Shown here: in pieces, positions 1-6,557 of the stretch
Layout: each line of letters opens with the position of its first letter
Numbering within the stretch: position 1 is the first letter of the stretch
Translations under genes and position numbers: made by a program
Notes under the pieces: model-generated
Database searches by the model: none
Told to the model about the DNA's origin: nothing
The model's input: the letters and a program-made list of their open reading frames with translations, nothing else
NCBI GenBank assembly: GCA_025351545.1
Contig: JANXVQ010000166.1
Span: 1-7,840, forward strand
Direction: 5' to 3'
Length of the DNA stretch: 7,840 nucleotides
Origin: Spirosoma sp.
Lineage (GTDB): Bacteria; Bacteroidota; Bacteroidia; Cytophagales; Spirosomataceae

Positions 1-1
1 C

Positions 2-286
2 CAAAAGAGATTCAAAATTCAATTCATTATTGAAACCCACTCCGAATACCTAATCCGTAAACTACAATACTTTACGGCCAAAGGTGATCTTAAACCGGAA
101 GATGTCGTTATCTACTATTTTAATGACCCGAATAATATTCCAGCAGGTGAAAAGCAGGTGAAGAAGATTAACATTCTGGAAGACGGCAGTTTGTCAGATG
201 ATTTCGGGCCGGGCTTTTATGATGAAGCAGCTACGTGGGAACTGGAATTACTTAAGTTGAAACGCAATAAAAATCGCCAGAACTAG
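2..286 (+). CDS. AAA15/DUF3696-type ATPase, C-terminal fragment
   Basis: This is the last 94 codons of a gene that starts outside the window; the frame is open from base 2 to the TAG at 284-286. The fragment begins with a strand ending in ETHSEYLIRKLQ, the H-loop (switch histidine, THS) segment of ABC-like ATPases of the OLD/AAA15 group. It continues with a second strand (VVIYYF) and a closing block EDGSLSDDFGPGFYDE. Such a 'G-x-L ... GFxDE' ending is typical of the DUF3696 C-terminal region. Walker A, signature and Walker B motifs would lie upstream and cannot be seen. The next gene starts one base after the stop, so the two are probably translationally coupled. ATPases of this class often work with a neighbouring effector in phage defence (as in Gabija or PARIS); that role here is inference. 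The family call is fairly secure, the function is not. Confidence 0.75.
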   Translation, partial: QKRFKIQFIIETHSEYLIRKLQYFTAKGDLKPEDVVIYYFNDPNNIPAGEKQVKKINILEDGSLSDDFGPGFYDEAATWELELLKLKRNKNRQN

Positions 287-287
287 T

Positions 288-1217
288 ATGAAAGTATATG
301 TAAATCTGGCTTTTCTCGAAAATCTATTTAAGGCAAAAGAACGAACTGAGCGGCATTTTTATATCACAAAACTGTTGAGTAGTTCACAATCAGCAATTGA
401 GATAATTGTTGATGTAGACATTGAAGAAGTTTACAAAGACCCGGAAAAGCGCATTTTATACCGAAAAATCGCCCAGAATCTTACTTTATCAGACCCTACC
501 TTTCTAATAGCATGTCAGGAAAAGTCATTTCATGAATCAGGCGAACCCAAACTGTTTTTTGTTGATGGTATACCATTGACGATTGATGAACAATTCGGCT
601 GTTTTTATGCATCAACTACCTGCTTAGAAGAAGCAGACTTCCTGTTTGACGCTGATGAAATACGTATCGACCGTAGCCAACGAGACTGGTCAAGTTTGAA
701 AAATGTCAAGCACCCCTGCAATGCTCTTGTCGTGACGGATAATTATTTATTCTCTGACAAGGATACTTACTTAGAGAACATTAAATCAATATGCGAAAAC
801 CTTATGCCTGCCACACTAGCCAAAGGATTCAAGTTTGACATTACGCTGATTGGTTATGATGCTAAGAATGATTTTCGATCTATACACGATCAGCACAAAA
901 TGCTAACCGATTATTTTAAAATCAATTTCTCATATCCCATTAATTTATCAATCATTCGCGAAAGCTATCACGACCGGTATATTTTTACCAACTATTACCG
1001 TATTGCCTCTGGAAATGGTTTTGCTTTGTTTAAGAACAAACGAATATTACCAGGTAAGGATACGACTGTTCACTGTAAATCCTTAGCTCACGAAGGACGG
1101 TTATCATCAATGAACCAGACACGTCTTGAAGAACTCCAAAAATGTGTAGCAATCAATCGCACCGATCGAATGCCGGATAAATTTGCGGGTGACAAACAAA
1201 ACCGGCTTTTGCAATAA
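288..1217 (+). CDS. Uncharacterised 309-aa partner of the AAA15 ATPase
   Basis: I do not recognise this protein as a named family. Its ATG follows the upstream ATPase stop by one base (TAGTATG), so it is almost certainly the second gene of that operon. There is no signal peptide or membrane segment, so it should be cytosolic. The C-terminal half has an alternating strand/helix pattern: strand NALVVTDNYLF (about 145-155), helix 161-172, strand FDITLIG (183-189), helix 197-211, strand INLSIIRE (218-225), then YHDRYIFTNYYRI (227-239) and a glycine-containing turn SGNGFALF. The HDR motif (H228-D229-R230) followed by a strand and a Gly turn recalls divergent phospholipase D-like or MIT-C-like folds, but this is a visual resemblance only. 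The N-terminal 130 residues have no motif I can name. Sampled lines are about 35-40% GC against roughly 50% in a sampled stretch of the efflux adaptor gene, which would fit transfer. Possible roles are effector or nuclease subunit of the ATPase system; unproven. Confidence 0.7.
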   Translation: MKVYVNLAFLENLFKAKERTERHFYITKLLSSSQSAIEIIVDVDIEEVYKDPEKRILYRKIAQNLTLSDPTFLIACQEKSFHESGEPKLFFVDGIPLTIDEQFGCFYASTTCLEEADFLFDADEIRIDRSQRDWSSLKNVKHPCNALVVTDNYLFSDKDTYLENIKSICENLMPATLAKGFKFDITLIGYDAKNDFRSIHDQHKMLTDYFKINFSYPINLSIIRESYHDRYIFTNYYRIASGNGFALFKNKRILPGKDTTVHCKSLAHEGRLSSMNQTRLEELQKCVAINRTDRMPDKFAGDKQNRLLQ

Positions 1218-1246
1218 CTATCCGTCAATTATAGCCACAACACGCT

Positions 1247-1777
1247 ATGCCTACCTCCATCAAAAAACACCTTCAATCCCTCACACACGACGAACTGGTG
1301 GAGGAAGTGCTGAAACTGGCAAAACGGTTCAAAGAAGTCAAAGTTTACTTCGATATGGAGTTGGGTGATACCAAACAACAGACCGCCATTGTTGAAGGTG
1401 TGAAGCAGAAAATTAAAAAGCAGTTCTTTCCGACACGGGGTTACGGCAATCCCAAAGCCGCTGAAATTCGCAAATTGATTAGCGATTTCCGTAAAATATC
1501 CGTCTTCCCCTTCGACGTCGTTGATGTGTTACTCTTCCGCGTGGAGCAGGCTGTCGATTTCACCAATGCCTACGGAGACATTAACGAAGCATTCTATACA
1601 TCGACCGAAACAGCTTACGAAGACGCGCTGAAACTCCTTGGCACACATAATCTGAAAGACCATTTTCTAAAGCGTTGCTTAACCATCCGGCGTCAATCGG
1701 CAGGCATTGGCTGGGGGTTTTCCGATGAAATGGACAGGCTTACGGAAGAGTATCTGGACGAATCTCCAAACCTGTAG
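1247..1777 (+). CDS. DUF6155-like protein of unknown function
   Basis: A 176-residue, soluble, mostly helical protein without signal peptide. It resembles the DUF6155 family of Bacteroidota: an N-terminal KKHLQSLTHDELVEEVLKLAKRFKEVKVYFDM segment split over residues 6-37, a conserved KQFFP turn (58-62), then RKLISDFRKISVFPFDVVDVLL (75-96) and a helical end. The family has no assigned reaction, and I see no catalytic motif. The gene starts 29 bases after the preceding stop, so it could belong to the same transcript, though its base composition looks closer to the chromosome. Its 3' end is odd: the final codons E-S-P-N-L-stop are spelled by GAATCTCCAAACCTGTAG, which belongs to a palindromic repeat family that recurs 55 bases further on. 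The natural C-terminus may therefore have been replaced or trimmed by a repeat insertion. The gene call is secure; the family call is from memory and moderately sure. Confidence 0.78.
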   Translation: MPTSIKKHLQSLTHDELVEEVLKLAKRFKEVKVYFDMELGDTKQQTAIVEGVKQKIKKQFFPTRGYGNPKAAEIRKLISDFRKISVFPFDVVDVLLFRVEQAVDFTNAYGDINEAFYTSTETAYEDALKLLGTHNLKDHFLKRCLTIRRQSAGIGWGFSDEMDRLTEEYLDESPNL

Positions 1778-1790
1778 GGTTTTTGAAACC
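1766..1790. repeat. Degenerate half-copy of the AAACCTATAAGGTTT palindrome (R1)
   Basis: Bases 1768-1782 read AAACCTGTAGGGTTT, two substitutions from the repeat arm AAACCTATAAGGTTT, and are followed by TTG and AAACC, so the second arm is broken off after five bases. The loop TTG matches the loop of the copy at 2593-2625. The element overlaps the stop codon of the DUF6155-like gene. The 14 bases GAATCTCCAAACCT that begin at 1760 recur exactly at 1815-1828, giving a 55-base tandem-like spacing between this copy and the next. Confidence 0.7.
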
Positions 1791-1822
1791 GCGTCGGCGA
1801 CCAGCTGCGGACTTGAATCTCC

Positions 1823-1855
1823 AAACCTATAAGGTTTCAAAAACCTTATAGGTTT
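1823..1855. repeat. Perfect 33-bp palindromic REP-like repeat (R2)
   Basis: Arm AAACCTATAAGGTTT (1823-1837), loop CAA (1838-1840), arm AAACCTTATAGGTTT (1841-1855). The arms are exact reverse complements over 15 bases, and each arm is itself nearly palindromic (AAACC ... GGTTT around TATAA). The 33 bases are the exact reverse complement of the copy at 2593-2625, so the loop sequence (CAA here, TTG there) tells the orientation. Two such copies flank the REP-associated transposase gene, which marks them as its likely substrate or relic. Confidence 0.93.
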
Positions 1856-1913
1856 AGTTAAAACAAATATTATGTTGATACGATTAGACAGCGCCCACGT
1901 CTAACTGATGAAC

Positions 1914-1928
1914 AACCCTTACAGGTTT
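1914..1928. repeat. Degenerate single arm of the palindromic repeat (R3)
   Basis: AACCCTTACAGGTTT differs from the arm AAACCTTATAGGTTT at two of 15 positions. It lies 17 bases upstream of the transposase ATG, a place where it could act as a binding site for the transposase on its own promoter or simply be a decayed copy. Confidence 0.5.
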
Positions 1929-1944
1929 ACTCATAAAATCAACA

Positions 1945-2574
1945 ATGTACAATTCCCCTCTACTGCCTGGAAAATATTACCACCTTTATAACCATGCCGT
2001 TGGCGACGAAAACCTATTTCGACAACACGAAAATTACTTATTTTTTCTGGAGCGTTACGGCCAATACATCTTTCCGGTAGCACGCACCTATGCATACTGT
2101 CTGATGCCAAATCACTTTCATTTGCTAGTTCAGATTCGGCAAGAAGAGGAACTAATATCGTACTATCGCCAGCAGAAAAAACTAAAACCAGAGCAAAGTT
2201 GCATCCTCGACTACTCATCGTTTGTGATGCAGCAGTTCAGTAATTTCTGCAATAGTTACGCAAAAGCATTCAACCGTCGGTTTGACCGAAAAGGGGCCTT
2301 GTTTCTTGATTACTTACGTAGGAAACCAGTAGAAACGGAAGTATATTTCACCACCTTGTTAACCTATATTCATCTCAATCCTGTACGACATGATTTTTGT
2401 CGAAACGCAGATGAGTGGGCCTATTCATCTGTCCACTCAATTTGTAGTAACAAACCAACACGTTTAGAGGGAAAGGCTGTTCTGGATTGGTTCGGTGGTA
2501 TTGAACCGTATATTGCCTTCCATAAACAGATTTGCGTAGCGCCTTCGGGTGAAAACTGGGAGTTTGGCTACTGA
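1945..2574 (+). CDS. REP-associated tyrosine transposase (RAYT), Y1/HUH family
   Basis: A 209-residue single-strand DNA nuclease of the IS200/IS605-like Y1 superfamily, in the branch associated with REP palindromes. The features are in the right order: an N-terminal strand YYHLYNHAV (11-19), the metal-binding HUH motif in CLMPNHFHLLVQ (H57-F58-H59), the presumed catalytic tyrosine Y105 in SYAKAFNRRFDRKGALF, then YIHLNPVRH (141-149) and WAYSSVHS (158-165), all typical of the family. No frameshift or lost key residue is visible, so the enzyme looks intact. It lacks a TnpB partner or typical IS ends; instead, perfect 33-bp palindromes stand on both sides in opposite orientation (1823-1855 and 2593-2625). 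RAYTs are thought to recognise and spread such palindromes and are usually single-copy domesticated genes. Convergent with the efflux adaptor gene, 60 bases away. High confidence on family, lower on current activity. Confidence 0.93.
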   Translation: MYNSPLLPGKYYHLYNHAVGDENLFRQHENYLFFLERYGQYIFPVARTYAYCLMPNHFHLLVQIRQEEELISYYRQQKKLKPEQSCILDYSSFVMQQFSNFCNSYAKAFNRRFDRKGALFLDYLRRKPVETEVYFTTLLTYIHLNPVRHDFCRNADEWAYSSVHSICSNKPTRLEGKAVLDWFGGIEPYIAFHKQICVAPSGENWEFGY

Positions 2575-2592
2575 TCGTTTCCAATTACTATC

Positions 2593-2625
2593 AAACCTAT
2601 AAGGTTTTTGAAACCTTATAGGTTT
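2593..2625. repeat. Perfect 33-bp palindromic REP-like repeat (R4)
   Basis: Arm AAACCTATAAGGTTT (2593-2607), loop TTG (2608-2610), arm AAACCTTATAGGTTT (2611-2625); exact reverse complement of the copy at 1823-1855. It occupies most of the 60-base gap between the convergent transposase and efflux adaptor genes. The hairpin could slow or end transcripts from both sides, but it is AT-rich and no clear U-run follows on either strand, so a terminator role is only a possibility. Confidence 0.93.
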
Positions 2626-2634
2626 AGACAATTT

Positions 2635-4047
2635 TTACTCCTCTTTATCTTCTTTCTTTTTATTCTTATTCGGGTCGCGTTTTATCACTAATTCACCGTC
2701 TTTCAACTTCTTGGAAACGGCAATAAATGGTCCCGAAATAATCTGTTCGCCCGGTTTTAGGCCCGATACGATTTCAATATTTTCAAAGTCGCTGATACCT
2801 GTTTTCACTTCCCGCTGCGTAGCCTTACCGCCTACATTGACAAAGACGATCTCTTTAGGTTTGTCTTTCTTTTCGACTTGGTTCGCTGGCTTTTCATCAA
2901 CGGTACCGCTGGGCCGATCTTTTATCACCTCAGTATCTATTGCAGTAGAGTCAGCACTACGCGTGGTTACGGCCGCAATTGGCACCGTTAGTACGCCCGA
3001 TTTCCGGTCGGTAATAACCTCAACCGAAGCTGTCATACCGGGCTTAAATGGGTAGCCTTTTTTATCTTTCTGAGCCAGTAAATCACTGTATGAAGAGTTC
3101 AGAATTTTCACCTTCACTTCAAATTCAGTTACCGCATCGGCCGATAGCGCGGCAGCGGCACCCGACGAACTCGTCAAGCCATTCGCGGTATTCGCGATTT
3201 CATAGACAACGCCCTGAAATTTACGTCCGGCGGTCGTGTAAGAATCTACATCGATATCAGCGGTATCGCCAAGATTTACGCGTACAATGTCATTCTCGTT
3301 TACGTTCACGCGAACCTCCATATTGTGCAGATTGGCAATTCGCATGATTTCGGTACCGGCCATTTGCGATGTGCCCACAACACGTTCGCCCAATTCTATA
3401 TTCAGCTTTGATACGGTGCCGTTAACGGGGCAATAAATTGTGGTTTTACGCAGATTATCATTCGCATCGCGCAAACTGGCTTCGGCACTTTGAATATTGA
3501 ACTGAGAAGCTCTGACGTTGGCGTTGGCCGCTTCAACTTCCTGTTTAGCCACGTTATAGTTGGCTTCACTGGTTTCTAAATCGGCAGAAGAAATAACTTT
3601 ATCACCAAACAGTTTACGGTTCCGATCATAGTCGGCTTTGGCCCGAATCAGGCGCGCGCTCGACTGCGCTACCGATGCTTTCGACTGTTCTAACTGCGCC
3701 CGACTTTGGTTGACCGTAGCCCGAGCCCGAGCCAATAGGGACTCATAATTGTCAGGCCGGATGCGGCAAAGAAGCTGTCCGGCCTTAACAGGGTCACCTT
3801 CATTTACATACAAGCCAATGATTTCGCCCGATACGTCGGGGCTGATTTTAATTTCAACCTGTGGCTGAACACGCCCCGATGCACTAACACGTTCGGTAAT
3901 ATTGAGCCGTTTGACCGATGCGAAATCAACTTCTGTTGATTTCGGTTTGCCGATCATACCCGTTTGTTTTGCGGCTACCAGTCCGCCCACGATCAGGACA
4001 ACGATTCCGCCCAATATCCACCAAATGCGACTTGACTTCTTTTTCAT
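2635..4047 (-). CDS. Periplasmic adaptor (MacA/HlyD-like membrane fusion protein)
   Basis: A 470-residue adaptor subunit that links an inner-membrane exporter to an outer-membrane channel. Residues 9-26 form a membrane anchor after a basic KKK start. Then come the first half of a lipoyl/barrel-sandwich domain (about 60-97, with VNEGDPVKAGQLL), a long Ala/Gln/Arg-rich coiled-coil hairpin (about 100-200), the second lipoyl half (YCPVNGTVSKLNIELGERV, 205-223), a beta-barrel domain (about 243-348) and a membrane-proximal domain ending near 455. A charged, low-complexity insert (about 363-398, rich in Lys/Asp/Glu) and a Lys/Glu-rich tail (455-470) are extra. It lies 104 bases downstream of the TolC-like gene on the same strand and is probably co-transcribed. 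MacA-type use with the ABC ATPase upstream is likely, but adaptors of RND pumps look similar, and the permease is not in the window. Confidence 0.92.
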   Translation of the reverse strand: MKKKSSRIWWILGGIVVLIVGGLVAAKQTGMIGKPKSTEVDFASVKRLNITERVSASGRVQPQVEIKISPDVSGEIIGLYVNEGDPVKAGQLLCRIRPDNYESLLARARATVNQSRAQLEQSKASVAQSSARLIRAKADYDRNRKLFGDKVISSADLETSEANYNVAKQEVEAANANVRASQFNIQSAEASLRDANDNLRKTTIYCPVNGTVSKLNIELGERVVGTSQMAGTEIMRIANLHNMEVRVNVNENDIVRVNLGDTADIDVDSYTTAGRKFQGVVYEIANTANGLTSSSGAAAALSADAVTEFEVKVKILNSSYSDLLAQKDKKGYPFKPGMTASVEVITDRKSGVLTVPIAAVTTRSADSTAIDTEVIKDRPSGTVDEKPANQVEKKDKPKEIVFVNVGGKATQREVKTGISDFENIEIVSGLKPGEQIISGPFIAVSKKLKDGELVIKRDPNKNKKKEDKEE

Positions 4048-4085
4048 AATTGAGGGTGTGAAAGACCGGGCCGCCGGAGCGATGG

Positions 4086-4148
4086 AAGAGCGAAAGAGTA
4101 AAAATACGGCATCAGATCAGACATTCTTTCTTTCACTTTTTCGCTCTT
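4086..4148 (-). repeat. Inverted repeat in the TolC-adaptor spacer
   Basis: Arms AAGAGCGAAAGAGT (4086-4099) and ACTTTTTCGCTCTT (4135-4148) pair at 13 of 14 positions around a 35-base loop. It fills much of the 104-base spacer between the TolC-like and adaptor genes. In the - strand transcript it would form a stem just after the first stop codon, so it might adjust the ratio of the two products or protect the mRNA. No U-run follows, so it is not a standard terminator. The GTGAAAGA-like purine runs around it look like an intergenic low-complexity repeat. Confidence 0.55.
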
Positions 4149-4151
4149 TCA

Positions 4152-5648
4152 CTAATTAAAACTAAGTGGTTTATTTTGATAATAGTCTAAAATTTTGGTT
4201 CGGAACACATAATCGTATTTAGCCTGCACCAGACTATTCCGGGCACGATCGAGATTCGTTTTGGCAATACTGTAATCCGTGGCGTTAATGGCTCCGGCAT
4301 TTAACCGACTTTCGGCCATTTGGAACGCCCGCTCCAGCGATGCAACCTGCGCCTGAGTAGCCTTGTACCGGTTAGCTCCTGCCCTCATGAGCGTATAGGC
4401 CGTCTCAATCTGTTGACGCAACGTTAGCCGGGTATTCAACGCTGTTAATTCAGCATTCTGCTGTTGAATTTTAGCCGTTGTGATTCGGTTCCGGGACAAA
4501 TTTCCCTGAAAAATTGGAACGCGCAAAAACAGCGAAGCAGAACGGTTAAAGTTATTATGGATTTGATCAAAATAAGTAACATTTGCTACATCAAAACCAG
4601 GGACGCTCGAATATACAGGTTGTTGCCCGCCATTTGCATCTGTAAAAAAACCAGTAATTTGTTGTCGGGTTGTACCGTTTGCTACTTGCTGCTGATTGGC
4701 CGCACTGGAATAAAGGCTGCTAAGATTACCGTTCAGCGTTAACACCGGATAAAGAGCACCTTTAGCTACCTGAACAGCCAATGAGGCACTTTTGACGCGC
4801 AAATCAGCCCCTTTCACTTCTGGCAGGTTTCCGGAGGCTACATCAAAAAGCTGCTGTACAGAAGCCTCATAAGGCGTTAGGCCCGGATCGGGTACGTTAA
4901 TTGATTCAACTTCGAAATCTTGATTGATGGGCACATTCATAGCCTGAAGCAGTGAAACTTTGGCCAGATCGAGTGTATTTTGAGCCGTTACAATATCAAC
5001 CTGATTACTGGCTAACGTCGCCCGCAGTTCATATAAATTCGCTTCGGGAGCCGATCCGGCATTCACTAATCGCTGTGTCCGGTCGAGTTGTGCCTGTGTC
5101 ACATCGGCTTGTCGCTGGGCAACGGCCAACTGTTCCGTACCAGTCAGCACATTTAGGTAATTTTGTGCAACCGTCAGCGATACGTTGTTTTTTGTTGCGT
5201 TAAGCTCCTGATTGCTGGCCTGAAGAATCAGGTCGTTTTGCTTAATCGTGTTCCGCAATGTCAATCCGTTATAAATCGTTGCCGCCCCATTGAGCTGATA
5301 ACTACCCGACACAATGGACTGTTGTACAAACCCGTTAGATTGTGGGTTAATACTCCGTCCGCCATTTAGACCCTGATTGGCCTGAAAATTAGTTGTGGGC
5401 AGCAAATTTAACCGCGACTGATGTAGTTGCAAATCGCTGTTGGCGACCGTCAATTGCCCCTGCCGAATCTGAATGTTATTCTGCTGCGCTATATCGATAC
5501 ATTGCTGTAAATTTAACCGGTTCGCGGCATTCGCTCCGCTACCAGGCGATACACTCGCCATATTCTGTGCGTATGTTGCCGACAAATTTGTCGTTAGTAA
5601 TAGGGCCACTACAACCCACATCTGTTTCCACGCCACTTGCATACACAT
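4152..5648 (-). CDS. TolC-family outer-membrane efflux protein
   Basis: A 498-residue outer-membrane channel subunit, close to the usual family length. The N-terminus has a signal peptide (hydrophobic WVVVALLLTT at 11-20, probable cleavage after SATYA, residue 27, before QN). Two homologous halves follow, about 47-240 and 265-490. Each has the helical TolC pattern with matching elements: RLVNAGSAPEANLYELRATL (193-212) in the first half and RLNAGAINATDYSIAKTNLD (448-467) in the second. Strand segments with GG and NG turns (93-130, 300-380) would form the beta-barrel. I kept the first ATG; a start at Met3 (5642) is equally possible, whereas Met10 would lose the only Lys of the n-region. It shares a 75-base divergent upstream region with the aminotransferase gene and precedes the adaptor gene. 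It should complete a tripartite exporter spanning to the cell surface. Confidence 0.94.
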   Translation of the reverse strand: MCMQVAWKQMWVVVALLLTTNLSATYAQNMASVSPGSGANAANRLNLQQCIDIAQQNNIQIRQGQLTVANSDLQLHQSRLNLLPTTNFQANQGLNGGRSINPQSNGFVQQSIVSGSYQLNGAATIYNGLTLRNTIKQNDLILQASNQELNATKNNVSLTVAQNYLNVLTGTEQLAVAQRQADVTQAQLDRTQRLVNAGSAPEANLYELRATLASNQVDIVTAQNTLDLAKVSLLQAMNVPINQDFEVESINVPDPGLTPYEASVQQLFDVASGNLPEVKGADLRVKSASLAVQVAKGALYPVLTLNGNLSSLYSSAANQQQVANGTTRQQITGFFTDANGGQQPVYSSVPGFDVANVTYFDQIHNNFNRSASLFLRVPIFQGNLSRNRITTAKIQQQNAELTALNTRLTLRQQIETAYTLMRAGANRYKATQAQVASLERAFQMAESRLNAGAINATDYSIAKTNLDRARNSLVQAKYDYVFRTKILDYYQNKPLSFN

Positions 5649-5670
5649 ACTATTTGATGGTTCAATGTTA

Positions 5671-5678
5671 CAAACTTA
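5671..5678 (-). promoter_or_regulatory. Possible Bacteroidota -7 element upstream of the TolC-like gene
   Basis: Read on the - strand this is TAAGTTTG, an exact match to the Bacteroidota -7 consensus TAnnTTTG, 22 bases before the ATG at 5648. No convincing TTG -33 element sits 19-21 bases upstream, so support is partial. If real, it gives the TolC and adaptor genes their own promoter, independent of the ABC ATPase gene. Confidence 0.35.
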
Positions 5679-5723
5679 CCTTCGGCGCGGCTATCGTTTT
5701 GGGATAAACGGCGCAAACTAAGC

Positions 5724-6557
5724 ATGTTTCTGGTTTATAATTCGGATATACTTCCCGAAAGCGATTTTCGCCTGTCGGTAAACAACCGCGCTTTTCAATA
5801 TGGCGACGGCCTGTTCGAGACCATTCGTTACTCAAATAATCAGGTCTGGTTCTGGCCTGATCACTTCGCCCGACTCTCGGCTGGCCTGTTGGCGTTGCAA
5901 CTTAATCCGCCTGATGACGTCACGGCTGAAACCGTTTACCAGAGCATTTTGCAACTCCTTGCAACCAATGGATTAGTCAATCAATCGGCTCGTATAAAGA
6001 TTCAGGTTTGGCGACAATCGGGTGGATTGTACACGCCAACAACAAACAACGCCCACATACTCATTACCGCTCAGCCGGGCAATCCATTTTCAATTACGGA
6101 AAGAGCTCAGACAGGAATTTATGACGCTTTTCGGTTGTCACCTTCCCCTGTTTCGGCTTTTAAAACCCTGAATGCGCTGCCTTATGTGCTGGCAGGTTTA
6201 TACAAGGAACAGCACAATCTGGACGATATAATTTTGCTTGATACCGACGGTAATCTGGCCGAATGCCTTGCTTCTACCCTATTCTGGTACGCCAATGAAA
6301 CCCTATACACACCCTCACTACAGACGGGATGCATTAACGGCATTGTCCGCCAGCAGTTAATGCGAATCGCCCCAAGCCTGGGCATCACCCTTTGTGAAGG
6401 CTTATATAAGCCGGAGGTGTTTAGCAAGGCTGAAGCCGTATTTTGCGCTAACGTCATGGGCATTCAGTGGCTGAACCAAGTAAACAACTGCACTATATTG
6501 CCCTCAGTTGAGGCAAAAAAGCTACTTGGCTTATTATTTGACCAACTTCATATCTGA
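5724..6557 (+). CDS. PLP-dependent class IV aminotransferase / aminodeoxychorismate lyase-like
   Basis: A 277-residue soluble enzyme of fold type IV PLP proteins (branched-chain or D-amino-acid aminotransferases and PabC). The hallmark N-terminal motif NNRAFQYGDGLFETIR (20-35) is intact. The expected Schiff-base lysine is K147 in SAFKTLNALPYVLA, followed by DIILLDTDGNLAECLASTLFW (168-188) with the conserved Glu (E180), and the cofactor phosphate loop TGCINGIVRQ (201-210). The length fits PabC-like lyases, which release 4-aminobenzoate for folate synthesis, better than the longer branched-chain enzymes usual in this phylum, but substrate cannot be read from sequence. It is the only + strand gene inside the efflux cluster: divergent from the TolC-like gene and overlapping the last 24 bases of the ABC ATPase gene tail to tail. 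It seems functionally unrelated to export. Confidence 0.88.
   Translation: MFLVYNSDILPESDFRLSVNNRAFQYGDGLFETIRYSNNQVWFWPDHFARLSAGLLALQLNPPDDVTAETVYQSILQLLATNGLVNQSARIKIQVWRQSGGLYTPTTNNAHILITAQPGNPFSITERAQTGIYDAFRLSPSPVSAFKTLNALPYVLAGLYKEQHNLDDIILLDTDGNLAECLASTLFWYANETLYTPSLQTGCINGIVRQQLMRIAPSLGITLCEGLYKPEVFSKAEAVFCANVMGIQWLNQVNNCTILPSVEAKKLLGLLFDQLHI

Larger units (their letters stand above)
1778..1944. other. Intergenic repeat-bearing gap before the transposase gene
   Basis: This short gap carries no gene. It starts inside repeat R1, continues with a GC-rich stretch at 1789-1810 in which CCGC (1789-1792) faces GCGG (1807-1810) and GTC faces GAC inside it, then holds the perfect palindrome R2 (1823-1855), an AT-rich stretch (1856-1880) and a half-copy of the palindrome (1914-1928) just before the transposase start. 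I find no clear TAnnTTTG promoter for the transposase here. Confidence 0.6.

Noticed and set aside
1183..1368. Open frame of 61 codons on the + strand spanning the junction of two genes
   Set aside because: It overlaps the end of the 309-residue gene and the start of the DUF6155-like gene in another frame and has no recognisable content.
1931..2218. Open frame of 95 codons on the - strand inside the transposase gene
   Set aside because: It lies wholly over the well-supported RAYT coding frame and shows no family features; a shadow frame.
1760..2625. A CRISPR array or tandem-repeat array
   Set aside because: The repeats are palindromes of varying integrity with unequal spacing and face different ways; they fit REP-like elements around a RAYT, not regular repeat-spacer units.
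2593..2625. Classical bidirectional rho-independent terminator
   Set aside because: The stem is strong in length but AT-rich, lacks a following U-run on both strands, and is an exact copy of a dispersed repeat, so I list it as a repeat only.
6182..6463. Open frame of 93 codons on the - strand inside the aminotransferase gene
   Set aside because: It is antisense to conserved PLP-enzyme motifs and has no own family resemblance.
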